From assembly GCA_018881555.1 (NCBI GenBank), contig JACAXG010000018.1, positions 2,311,561-2,375,560 on the forward strand: DNA of 64,000 nt, written 5' to 3'. Below, piece by piece: positions 50,401-62,250 of the stretch; the first letter of the stretch is position 1; the number at the start of each line of letters is the position of its first letter. A program made the position numbers and the translations under genes. This DNA comes from Amblyornis subalaris. Taxonomy: Eukaryota > Chordata > Aves > Passeriformes > Ptilonorhynchidae. The notes under the pieces were generated by a model that saw only the letters and a program-made list of their open reading frames with translations, did not search any database and was not told the DNA's origin.

Positions 50401-52795
50401 ACTGATGGGAACATCAGATTTCCTAAAATGATTTCCTATATACATTACAGGCCATTTCATTTCATTTCATCCAGCTACAACAGCACTGAGTTCAAATAAA
50501 TGTGTGCCTGATAAAAGATAGCTTCCAAAAAGGTAGCTGCACTTAAGCTGGCAATACTAAAACATGAAGTCAGCCTTGAACTTCACAGATTGTTTTAGCA
50601 GTTAATTACGTGAGCAGTAAGTAGCCTGTTTTAATTCCAGCATAACTCTGTCTTCTGCTTTTGCGTGTTGTTCTGTGCAATTGTTCCTGCTAAATTAAAT
50701 GATGCATAATCTTTCCTCCTGTAAGGAGATGAAACCCTCTCTCTGGGTNCCTTTTGGCAAGTGAACCACCTGAAGCTGTTTCTTTATCTTGTTCCCTGTC
50801 TCTGGACCCATCCGTGTAAGTCTTGTTGGCACTCACTCCAACATCATTGTATCTTTCTCAAAGCACAGACATGAGGCCTGGGTTTGCTGTTATAGTGCAC
50901 ACCTCACCTGGAAGGTGTACACTGATGCCTGTCCACACTTCTGCTCCCCATGTCTCAACAGCAGTGAGCTTCAGGTCTATCACTGAGCAGTCACCCTGCT
51001 GCCCAAGGCAACAACAACCTCCCAGGAGTATCCATGCAGGCTGTGCTTACAAATCATTTATTTGGGGACCTGGGCTTGCAGGGCTTCCTGGAGTCCTCCA
51101 CAGGGTGTGAGATGTGGAGAGGCACTTCCAGCTCTCCACAGATGGGCCTTCCCTCTGCCCTTGGCACCAGCCTCGAAGGGAAAACCCTGGAGCAATTGTC
51201 CGCNGTATTTGGATATGGAGTCATTTCTGCTCCTCATGCACGCCTTGAAAAAACTCATGGGATGCACCATAGCTTGCAGATCTNTGAAAGTACTTTTTCT
51301 TTGTAGATCTCTGCTAATGGCAACAGCTAATCTATTATACTCTAATTCACACTCTGCACTGACTTGTCCATCACTTTTCCTCCTTCTTTTAACACCTATG
51401 TGCGGTTTCTGTGTGTGGTGTACCTGCCAACTGGGTCAACAGTAACCATTAAATAGGTTGTAATATTCAATGTGCAATGCACATGTTATCCACTTCTGTG
51501 GAAACATACATTTACTGCAGGCCTCATAGCTTTTGCTTTACTTCTCCCAGCATTTGAGAGCAGTGGCTTGTTTGAAGGCATACGTCCTGTGGCAGCAGAG
51601 GACCTTGTCCTCGCTGTGTCTCCACAGCGTCCTTTGCTGGGCATTTGGTCCCAGGCAGGCACAAAGCCATCAAACACATGCTGCTTGTGCTCGGTGCTGC
51701 AAACACATGGGCTGCCATCCCCTGGGTTCAGGTGAGTGTGTGGGATGGAAACAAACCTGGGGTTTGGTGCATGAAATCTGCAATTCGTTGTCTTTGCTTA
51801 TTGTCCTAATTCCTTTGTGTGTCAGAAAGCAATATGGGGTGGGAGGATCAAGAGGAAAAGATGGGGATTCCAGAGAGGGGAGCATGGCTGTACTCAGCAN
51901 TAGCGAACTCTGGTTTCCAACATCACAGGGAAGTCCAGTGAAATGTTGCTCCTTAATGTGGTCTGAAATCTCTGTTTAAAATGGACTGCCACAACAGTTA
52001 GGCAGTCTGGCAGCAGGGTGGGCAAAATCCCAGGAATGGGCTAGTAGCAGCTGTGGAAGGGTAGCAGGAAAGGCATGGAGGCCATGAGCATAAGTTTGAT
52101 TCACTGAGGTTTTAGTGGGCAGGTCCACTGTGCTTATTCACATCACTGAAGAAAAAGGCAGGATCAGGGAAAGGCAGTGCCCTTCATTCTGAAGTGTGTA
52201 GTGGAAGGTAAATTCAGAGTTTAACCACTTCATCCTGAAACACAAGCAGGCAATTTTTTATTTGTTTGTTTTATTTCATTTCATTTTCTATTATAACATC
52301 CTTGCCATTTCTAGACTGAAAGGGACAAATGGACCTTAACCTGCGACTCAATTCTGAGGTACTCCTTTTTCTAAATATTGAAGTCCATCGACTCCTATAA
52401 GAGGCTTGTTTTGGTCCTGTCTGTGATAGCAAAACCTCCCTGAAATTAGTAAATGACCAGCCTGGAGCAAAAATCAGCTCAGCACAGAGGAAATCATTTT
52501 ATCTGAGGGGTACTTGGGCGTCAGTAACAGTTAAAGGAAAAATATGGTAACACTTAAGAGTTCAACAACAAACAAGAGCAAGCCATCGACTTGTTGCAGT
52601 TAGTGTAGCCCCCTTGAAGTCTACGAAATGAGTAAATGGGAGCTAAGAATCTGTCCCTCTATCCTATGGGCAGTCTTGGATCAGATAACACAGATGTGTT
52701 AGATTAAGGACAGAACCTTATAAAAAAAAAGCACTGGCTGCACTGGGAAAGTAATTTTTTTTCTCTTTTTTTAAATCTGTCCACTAAAACATTAA

Positions 52796-52826
52796 AATGT
52801 AACAACGTAACAACGTAACAACAACA
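52796..52826. repeat. Short tandem repeat, GTAACAAC units
   Basis: Three copies of TGTAACAAC/CGTAACAAC-type units lie in a row, followed by an extra AAC. Confidence 0.85.
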
Positions 52827-52899
52827 GAAGGCATAAGGCAGAACAGAGAGGTAAATCAAAAGCAGTTGATGTACTCCTTCAGATTTACACTCTTTAGAC

Positions 52900-52949
52900 T
52901 TTCTTCTTTTTTTCTGTTTTTTTCTTTTTTCTTTTTTTTTTTTTTTTTG
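52900..52949. repeat. Poly-T/TC tract
   Basis: T-rich sequence ends in a run of nearly pure T of about 18 bases on the plus strand. It could be a remnant poly-A tail of a minus-strand retroelement, but no recognisable element body adjoins it. Confidence 0.9.
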
Positions 52950-55900
52950 TCTCATGCACCCAACTGGTTTAAAGGTCTATTCTCTTTGTGGTACATGCAT
53001 GCACATAACTACCATTGATGTGGAGTCTCCAGGTGATTTGATGTGCATTCCACATAAGGCATGGTGTCAAGTATATGATCCCCACACAAAAGAGCTGCCT
53101 GAGAACCACTCTTTGGAATATTTTTTTTTTTTAGATTCCTTTGCTCTACATCTAGAATTTAGCAGATCAGAGTGCCTAACCAAGCAGTGGAACTACCACT
53201 GCTACTCTTTCATCAGCTTTGATCTGTGCCAATTTATGGGGAGGAGGGGGGCCTGATGGGAAGAAAAATTTCGATATAGGTGCAGTCTTGGAAAATGTTG
53301 AATATTTTGTGACAAAATAATAAGAAAGAAGTAAAGGTGCTTGAGATTTTTTTATCAAATTGAAAGAAGGAAGCAGGAGGGATGTAGATTTTTGGAACAA
53401 ACAAACTGAAGAAATCATTCCACACATCACTGTATGATCTCTATTAAGTGTTTTTATGTCTATAGCATGACTCATTCTGACTGCCAAGTCTANAGCAAGC
53501 CTGCTCTCCTCTCCACTGGATACTGCAAAACCAGCTATGTAGGCAATCACAATTCCCGAGAGATACAGAGGTTTAGCAAAACTAGCAGGTGAATATAACC
53601 ATGCCCAGCAGTTGATTTCATGCAGATGTCAGTCACAACTCCATAAGTCAGCATGCACCAAGACTTGCTTTAAGGGTGGACTAAAGCTATATATCAGGCC
53701 TGGAACTTTCTATTCTGGTTTGTTATATTGTCCCTCCATGGCAAATACNATTATTTGAGGGTAGGGTTTTTGTGCGGTAAGGTAAGGTAATTGGTGGCTT
53801 TTTCAGATAAAACCTAAACCCAGTGTTCTGTGTTGTCAATGTTAGACTTTCCTATGTTTCAGAGACAAACACGGACAATCTTCATTGTACCGGATTTCTT
53901 CTCTCTTGCACACACACGTGCAGTCCACCTCTCAAGTAGGAGCCTGTTTGAATTGTGATAGAAAAACTTCTAAATTTGTGTTAATTCTATTGTATCAGCA
54001 GACATTTCCCATTTTAAAACAAAGGAAAATTTGGCCCTTTTGGAGCAGCTGTAGGTGTATATTATTTTGAATCTTCCAAGCCTGCCTTGCTGTCTTCTGT
54101 TCTTCTACTCTCCCAAATGCCCTGTTTGAATGGAGANTCAGGGTGACTGGAAGAAGGCATGAACGGCTTGGAGAAAATTGGGGTGGAGGGTTTGAGGGAA
54201 TGAAGGGAGTACACAGATAAAAAGAGGGTTTGTGACAGGGCTAGGATGGGCTCAGCAGAACTCTGGAAACAAAATATTATGAGATTCATATGGATATGCT
54301 GTAGGTTTTTTTTTCACGGGGGAAGAGGAAAAGGGAAATTTAGATGGTGCTGATTTATTTTTTATAAGGAAACTGAGCTGGAAAGTATCACATATGGTAA
54401 TAGTCCTCTGGGCCCTCTGATCTAGCTGCTGTCTGAAAGATTTTTTCACTGGAAAATGTACACGTGAATGAGACATANCAAATTTGTTTAATTCTTTTTC
54501 AGTCAAACTGCTCTCTAATTCAAAAACATCAGAATATTTTTTTCTATTGATAACTGCTCTTTAACACTTGTCACTTTTTAAACATGAGTAATTAAAAAAC
54601 TAAACTCAATTTTATCTTTGAACAAATTGCAGATTTTAATCTTTTTTTTCTGTATGCCAAGGGAAATTTTAAATTAAAATTCCTCCTTCTCCTCTGGTTA
54701 AATTCAAAACAACCTAGACTCTTCCTCCCGCAGCATAACTTCCATTTCTGTGTGCATCTTTCACCATTCGAATCATTAGGGAGCACAACGTTTCGATTTC
54801 GGTGTCGTTGCTGTAATGAAACACCAAACACACGCTGTCGGGACGGTTCTTCTACCAGAGATCACANGGAAACGGATGTTTTCAGGTGCTGAAACAGAAA
54901 ACATGTTTCAAAGCCACCATTTGCCATCTGACCCTGTACCTCAAGGACTCTTAGCAAGACAAAACTGCAAGAAGAATTACAGTTGCCGTATGAATCACAA
55001 AACCCACAATATGCCTTATCAGTTGCTAAAACACTTGGTTTGTTATCAATAAATACTGGCAGAGGTTGAAGGGGTTGAGAATGCTGAGATGTGGCTGGGG
55101 AACAGGATCAGACAATGGCAGAGACTGGGAAGGGGAACTGTAAAGTGGGAATAGCGAGAGCTGAATTACCAAAATACTTATCACTTGCTACTCCATATCC
55201 TTTTGCAGGACTGCTGTGCAGTGGAACAAGTTTAATCCAAGCAAATAGAGAAGCAAGGAGAAAAAGTATTTGCAGCTTCTGATCTAGATAAGTCATGATT
55301 TCAAGAATGCATGTAGATATGAACTAGAGCATTTCCACAAATGTATTTCAAGTTGTAACTTTCCTATGTAAAGTACTGGGGTAGTACCTCCTAAAANGAA
55401 GGACCAAAATGCCTTTACACAGATTGTTGTGATGTCTTTAATAATCCAAAGGAAGGTGCATCTATACTGTATATTGTGGTTTTGAGAATCTTTTCTTACA
55501 ACACAAATTCCTATCATACACCAACAGAAGGATCAGTAAAAATTCTTGCTTTGTAGATNCAAGTGCTGTGTAGAAGGATTTGTATTTAGATATCACTAAG
55601 CAGTATATTTTGCTTTTAGTGCTTTGATTTAGCAAGCACAGAAAATATACAGAAATGAAACTTTACTTAGCAGGAGAATTATTCGTTAGCTAGTCTGAGT
55701 TACACGCACATGGAGTTAATGTCAACCATTTTTTAAAGGAATATTTAATTTTAAATAAGGTTTGGAAGGGAGCACGGCCAAAAAACTCCTAAGTACCTTG
55801 ATACTGTCAGAAATACATTGACAGGTTGTGGATCTTTTTTGATAATTTCTCTCTTTAGTTTTGACACTAAGAATACTTTTCATGAAAAGACATGATGGAT

Positions 55901-57589
55901 CTCTATCTTGGAGTTCATATGCTTCACTCAATTATTCCGTATTTGAAGATAGCTTGTCATTTATGACAACATTGTGGTTTTTTTTCTTGGCAATGAATAG
56001 AATGTCAAGAAAATCATCAGTGTGTGGATAGAAGACCAGAGAATAGTAGAAATCATATGCAAGCATCTAATCTAAAATTTTGTACCCTGCCCAGAAGATT
56101 ATTTTGCAGAGAGTTTTAACAATTCTTTTCATGGCCTGTGAAGTTTTTCAATAAAAAATGGTGAATTGTTCCTTCTGCCTTTTGGAATTTATGTTTATTC
56201 TTGCATCTACATGGTGTCAAGAGAGCAGCCTCCATCCTCCCCAGCCCTTAACTCTGGCAGATTTAGCCTGCTAAGATCTACCCACACTGTAGCTGACCAG
56301 TAAGCCAATTTCTCACTGCTCAGAGGAAGGGATAATAAATCCTGTTAAGCCATAGTGAGCATTTTAGGTCAACGTTGTCTTACATCCATACCGGAAACTT
56401 CTTTCTCTGCTTTTCTTATCCTGACACTTCAGACAGCTGAAAAGCAGCAGGTTTTTGGGTTTGCAGGGCAGTAGCGGTGCCATGACTGACTGTGCNGGGA
56501 AGTGGGTCAAACTCACGAAACAGCTTCACAAACATTAGGAGATTTGGCCAATGTATCTCTCAGAAAGTGTATCTAGAGTTTTAACAGTTCTGAAACTTAG
56601 AAAACGTGTGTTATCTTGGTTTTTAATTTGACCAAAAGGTCAGAGGCACTGAACGTTTCGGTATCTAGATGGGATCTACCTCTTCTGCTGCGAATNAGCA
56701 TGGAGGGGAAGGATCTAGACATAAATAATCTGTCAGCCCAGCTGCCTGGTATGAATTCAGACAAATATGCTTAACCAAACGTGGATGCTTCAGAGGGTGT
56801 TCTTGTGGTTACTCCAACTGCTTTCATTATACTTTTATATTAACAGTGTGTCTGCTCACCATGTGCAATAAAACAATTTCTGAGGCTCAGCCTCAGAACA
56901 TGGGGCTCATTCACTGTCTTGGATAATAGCATTGCTTGTTTGCACTGTTCTTATTGAACTTTCTAAATATATGTCATTTTCCTTTTCATTCTAGAAGTGA
57001 TTGTACATTACAGCAATTACAGACAAACCCTTCCAGACAGTTTGAAGACCAAAACTTTCTTTGTGTGGAAGTCCAAAGGCAATTATTGGCATTACAGTTT
57101 AAGAGAAGCATTCCATCTCCCTGATGCAACAGTAGTAGCTTTCTGTGGCATGTTAAATAAAGCAATTTGCCCTGTAGGAGACTAATGCATGCAGAGTCAT
57201 GATGAAAAAAAAAAAAGAAAATCCAAGAGCTGCCCTGAAAGAAATAGAAACCTCCTCTTCAAAAAGATACAAAACTTATTCTGGCATGGAAAGACACCAA
57301 GCGTTTTTAGCCTCTGCCTTAAGCTCCTTGACATTTCATATATTGCTTCAAGACTGAGACTCTGTAAAGACACAGGCGTGCTAATTATCAGTCAAATAGT
57401 TGCTTTTTAACCAAAAATAGTTGATAAAAATGGAATATGACAGTGCTTTCATAACACATGCCAGAATATAGTAGTCAGTTCAAGCTAATTTTTTGTTCTC
57501 ATAGAAGTTACCATTTGCAGAAAAGAAGGAAATTAATAGACTTCAGCTAGAAGTATAAAGACTTGACCTCGAAAGTAATATTTTCCTAT

Positions 57590-57720
57590 TTTGGGGACTA
57601 TTAAATATTAGGCAAATAGTAAAACCAAAATTATTTATTATCTTCAAATATGCAATTAACAATATTTAATCAATTAATTAAATTATTCACCTGACATAAC
57701 TGCGAATTTTTGCCTAGCTT
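57590..57720. promoter_or_regulatory. Candidate distal AT-rich homeodomain-site cluster
   Basis: This cluster includes TGCAATTAAC and the near-palindrome ATTTAATCAATTAATTAAAT (57664-57683). It has no microsatellite periodicity and no transposon similarity that I can see. Extreme AT content alone could produce such sites. Confidence 0.25.
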
Positions 57721-59233
57721 AGTAAGCTGTGTGAGGGGATGATCAAATACTCTCAGACCTGAGCNCCTTAGAAAGAGTTGGAATATTTCTTCAGCAAAAC
57801 CAGTAAACACTTTCCCAGCACTTTGAGATCCTCAGAAACACTAGCAGCTTGATCCTAAAACATTATTAACTGCTCACCCTAAATGTATTTATACCAGCTG
57901 GGAATTAGTCTGGAATAACAATCACAAGAAGATGAGGAGGACACAATTACTAAAACAATGAATATATAGTAAGTAATTGTCAGGTGACAGTAAGAACAAA
58001 TGTGTCTTCAGAATAATGTATGCGATTAAAATATATGTACTGCATATTACAGCAGCTCANTGTCGTCTGTAAATGGAGTTGTAACAATATTTTTTCCAGA
58101 AAAATTTCAGCTCAAGAGGATAGAAAAAGATTTGAAGAGAAAGGAAAGGAATTGCTTTAACAGCTCTATTATAGTAATGAAATGTAAGAGCAGCTGATTT
58201 CACTACACATCACACAGACTGCTCTTTTGAATGGTGAATGTGATGGGGTTTTCAAAATAGAGAACTTTAATACTTCTGAGATGGAGCCAGGTTTACTAAG
58301 ACAGGTTCAGAACATGAGGAAATTCCCTATTTTTAAGAACAAATTAAGCCACTTAGCTTTCCCTGCTGTCAGGATGAATGTCAGTCTTAAAATTTGATGG
58401 AAAATCTGGGAAAATGGGATTCCTAAAGAGGAAGGAAAGATAGAAAAGATTGGCCAGCAACTGATGCTTCCCTGAATCATCAAGTGATAAGGCAAGCAGC
58501 AGCCTTTCCATAAGTCTTCAGCATGCNAACATGGGCTTGCTTATACTGTATTGATGCTCTTCAAAGCATTTTTTAAAACGTGAATTGATTTAAGGATGGT
58601 TAGTTAAAGGTGACCATTAATTTGGGGTTTCATGTGCCATATGTGCAACGGAAGGACTCTGTATTTGACAGTCTGAGCCTCTCATGAAGTGTGATTATAC
58701 ATGGTATCAGCTGATTGGAAACCCTATCACACCAGTTGCAAGGCCAGATTAAACTGATTAGCAGAGAACACTGATGAAGTACTCTCCCACTGGTCTCCAA
58801 GAACTGCATCGTGAACATCTTTCATCACTGAGGGCTCAGCTTTTTGTGTATGGTCTGGGTTTAGATATAATGGTGACTCTTCAGAAAGCAAAAGAGAGTA
58901 TTCACAGAAAATGTTTTCTGAAGTTGGAAGAAACAGCCTGGCTATTGTTTATTCTCTGACCACACAAATACCTTGTGGCAATTTTGTCTTTTAAAACTGT
59001 AGCTTGGTCTCGCTCCTTACATCTGAACAGATCTGTAATAGCAAATAACAAACAACAAAAAATCTCAACAGAATGTCAGCTTTCATTTGGAGTGGAGAGG
59101 AATTATAACATTGAGTAATAAAGTGATAAGATCAGTGAAAGGCAACCCTCCCATTGTCTGTGACAGTACAAGCTGGTCCTGTGTGTTGGGTAAGGACCTT
59201 TCAGAGCACTGTATCACTCTCTACACATCACTT

Positions 59234-59300
59234 CCATGGCAGGGGGCTAGAACTGGATGGTTTTTAAAGGCCACTTTCAAACCAAACCATTCCATAACTC
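59234..59300 (+). mobile_element. CR1 LINE 3' fragment (degenerate)
   Basis: CCATGGCAGGGGGCTAGAAC, then TGGATGG, AAAGGCCACTTTCAA and CCAAACCATTCC match the last 65 bp or so of CR1 with several changes. The terminal octamer repeat is lost. It is older than the copy at 16.8 kb. Confidence 0.85.
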
Positions 59301-59639
59301 CACTGTTAAAACAGGCCTTTCGCATTCAGAACGGTGTAAATGTGTCAGATATCACCCTCAAAAAGCAGCTTGTTTGAAGAATGTAACAGAAAAAAAGAAG
59401 AAAAATCGCTATCAGACAACTTCCGCCAAAGAAGCCATCCTTGCCTTTTTTTCATCCTGAACATTTTCAAAAATGGAATGAACTGAAACATACGGGGGCT
59501 GGGAGCATTTTGGAATGTAATTAAAAATAGGTCAAGAGGAAAATAAAGCCTTAGCCTCTTCAACAAATGATCACAATTAATCAACAAGATAGGAAGCTGA
59601 CTCTCNAATAAATGTGTTGGGATTCTGCTCCTTTCTGGG

Positions 59640-59935
59640 CGCAGGCTCTGAGATGTTAACAGAACAGCTCTCAGTGTTTATGGCTTTGCTGCCATGAGAA
59701 AGCGTTGCGGGATGGAGTCCTCTGCGGTTTAACATGATCCATCAGCTGATCGCTTGTTCTGCTGCGAGGCAGATCATTGACACCATTACGATTTCATCCA
59801 CTGCCTCAAAGCCAATTTCCCTGCGTATAAACGCTTCATTCAGAGCACAGAAAAAATACATTAGCGAAACAATATAGCATACTGTACAACAAGGATTTTC
59901 CTGCACTGTAACTCTACAGCTCACCAGGCAAAAAA
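59640..59935. promoter_or_regulatory. Candidate distal conserved-type element
   Basis: This 300-bp stretch has balanced composition and no repeats, set among AT-rich DNA. It includes a 60-residue open frame on the minus strand (59742-59924) that matches no family I recognise. It could be a non-coding element or an unrecognised exon; I favour non-coding. Confidence 0.25.
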
Positions 59936-61949
59936 CACTTCTTTTTATTCTAGTTCCCCAGGGTGCTACATGGAGACACCAATCCTGAGACGGATTAACT
60001 GTGGCGCTTTCATCAAGAGGAACTTGTCTTCACTCTGACTTTGGAATAGAAAGGACGTGCTATTACCCTTCGACTTTGAAAGAGAAAAGCTTTCTACCTA
60101 CATTCCTCTCTCACTTCCAAAGTTTAGCTCATAGGGATTAGAATTTGCTAGATATAGGATAAGCCCCTTTCAAAATACTCATATAAAGAAAGATGGAGAG
60201 AGCTTTCAGATATCTTTACTGAATGTTTTTTAGTGTTAGAAACAGGTAAATTGGAGTTAAAGTATGAGCAGAATATTAATTCTTCAGATGAAATAAATTA
60301 GGAAAAAAATGGCGCTTTTTTTTTTCCTCACTGTTACTTTTACAAAAGATTTGCTATTTGCTATTCAAAACCAACCTTTTCTTTTCCCTATTCCATGGGT
60401 GATTTTGGGGATGCTTTAATTTTGGGAACCTGACTTGATCNATACTATAGAGCATAAAGTTTCTGGCAGCAGATGTTTAATATCTTCTGGGTATTGAGGT
60501 TTCTGTAAGGTATTTCATACCTAGCCTTGAAGTGTGCAGAAAGCCTAAATCACTACACATCTCAGGCCAACAACCCAGCCCCACACAGGATGTTTTTAGG
60601 TAGCTGGCTTCAAAAGAGGCTGAAAATGCTAAATATTGGGTAAGGAGGTTTGGTATCACATGATGACTTTATAATTATTTTATAACTATAATTACCTCAG
60701 ATATGAGAAGAGAAGCAAAGCTTCTTCTGTGTTTGACTTAGATTTCATTTAAAACTGTTTTAAACCCTGCAATATTTTTAGCAGATTTCACTGCCACTGA
60801 ACATGTCTGTAATATAAAACATCATCCACTACTTCCTGGCCATGGGCAGGGTCAAACAAAGCCCAATTTTCTCCCTGGGCTTTCAGAGCAGTGTAACCAG
60901 TCACAGAAGCATGGGGCTGGCAGTGAAATAAGTAGCTAGTCTGATTTGGGAGAGGATACTCTTTATGACCNATGCCCAAATGTATTGTTTCTGAAACTGG
61001 TGCCTTCACTTTTAGATAAAAAAGACAATTTAGTAGGGCAGCAGCGTGCGGAGGACAGCCTGACACTAGCTTTGCTTGTGCCCCTGCGTGAGTGAGCCAG
61101 GCTGGCCCTCATGGTGCTCCTGCCACAGGTGACAGCTCATCGCTCACAGGAAGGACAGTCACTCACCATGGGAAGGGCTGTCTCACACCATGGTGGCACT
61201 GAGACNGATGGTCCATGTTGGCCAAAAATGCTCTTCACACACCACCAGCCCTTCTCAATGGCAGACCAAACACCTCAAACACTACAAGAGAGCTGAGCTA
61301 ATGCATTTTATCAGTGTCCCAAGTCTTGCAATTAAAAAAAGTGAGTCTGTGAAAATACTGGATGATACTGGTCAGTGGGAGTATCTTCACTGTTTTTAGT
61401 AATCTCCATTATTTCTAGTGGGAAACATATCTGATAGGGAACAGCAGGCAGAGACCTAATGCTTCCTCACCTTCCCCGTGCTGCCAACCCTGCTGTTCGG
61501 GAAAGTGCTTGCGCCTCTCTGCCAAGGAAGAGGATTAGGATAGCTGACCTAGCAGAGGAAGTCCTCCCATGGGATGAGGGGTTTTTCATCCCTGTATGTC
61601 ATCCAGCCTGATTTTCCCCTTGCCTGCTTTGCTGAAGGAGCACCTCCATGGCTTGGTGACAGCGGGAGCTGGAAATGCTCATAAGAGAGAGAAGTCAGGA
61701 GGCAAATTGCTTTCCTGAGCGTCGGTTTAAATGCTTATCAAATGGCAGCGTCAGTCTCATGAGTGTTTCTCCAGCGGTACAAAGTGCTTAGGCCAGAGGC
61801 TGTTGACTGACACATCCTTCTGTCCTGCCGCTGNCCAGGGACAGCTCTGTGCCTGCACGGCGAACCGGGTCAGGGAATCCATCTGGCCGGGAAAAAAGCG
61901 TGTTAAAACACNCTCCGAAGAGCAACATGTTTTTCTTTCCATCCAGAAT

Positions 61950-62250
61950 CACTTCTCCCATCTGGCCGGCGGCGCAGCTGCACAAACAGCTGCGCCAGCG
62001 CGGCGGCGGGGCCGGCCGGGAGCGGGGCCGTGCGGGCTGGCGCGGGCGGCACCTCCGCCGAAAGGGAACCCCGCGGGGCCCGCACCACGCACGGGCCTCC
62101 CGCGAGGGCCCCAGCACGGGGGGCATCCGGCTGTCCCGCCCCGCTCCCGCACTGAGCAGAGCGGGGGCGAGCAAGGACCGCCGCGGCATCCCGGCTGTCC
62201 CTGGGAGGGGACGGCTGCCCTGACCCGAGGGGAAGCGGGCTCATTCGCGT
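61950..62250. promoter_or_regulatory. Isolated CpG island, 22 kb upstream of MSX1
   Basis: About 300 bp of very dense CpG sits alone in ordinary AT-rich DNA. At its left edge is a perfect 10-bp inverted repeat GGCGCAGCTG/CAGCTGCGCC (61971-61996) with two CAGCTG E-boxes. The ORFs through it are low-complexity Arg/Pro/Gly/Ala. I looked for the N-terminus of the expected neighbour STX18 and did not find it. It may be a promoter for an unannotated transcript. Confidence 0.65.

Larger units (their letters stand above)
45200..59233. other. Gene-free intergenic DNA upstream of MSX1
   Basis: No gene was recognised. It contains the CA repeat (47.4 kb), the poly-T tract (52.9 kb), a 9-bp hairpin CCTCCAGCT/AGCTGGAGG at 45884-45905, and non-repetitive AT-rich stretches at about 48420-48860 and 49330-49560 that could be regulatory, without a decisive motif. 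Confidence 0.65.

Noticed and set aside
52900..52949. Poly-T as the tail of a minus-strand retroelement
   Set aside because: No element body or target-site duplication was seen beside it; treated as simple repeat.
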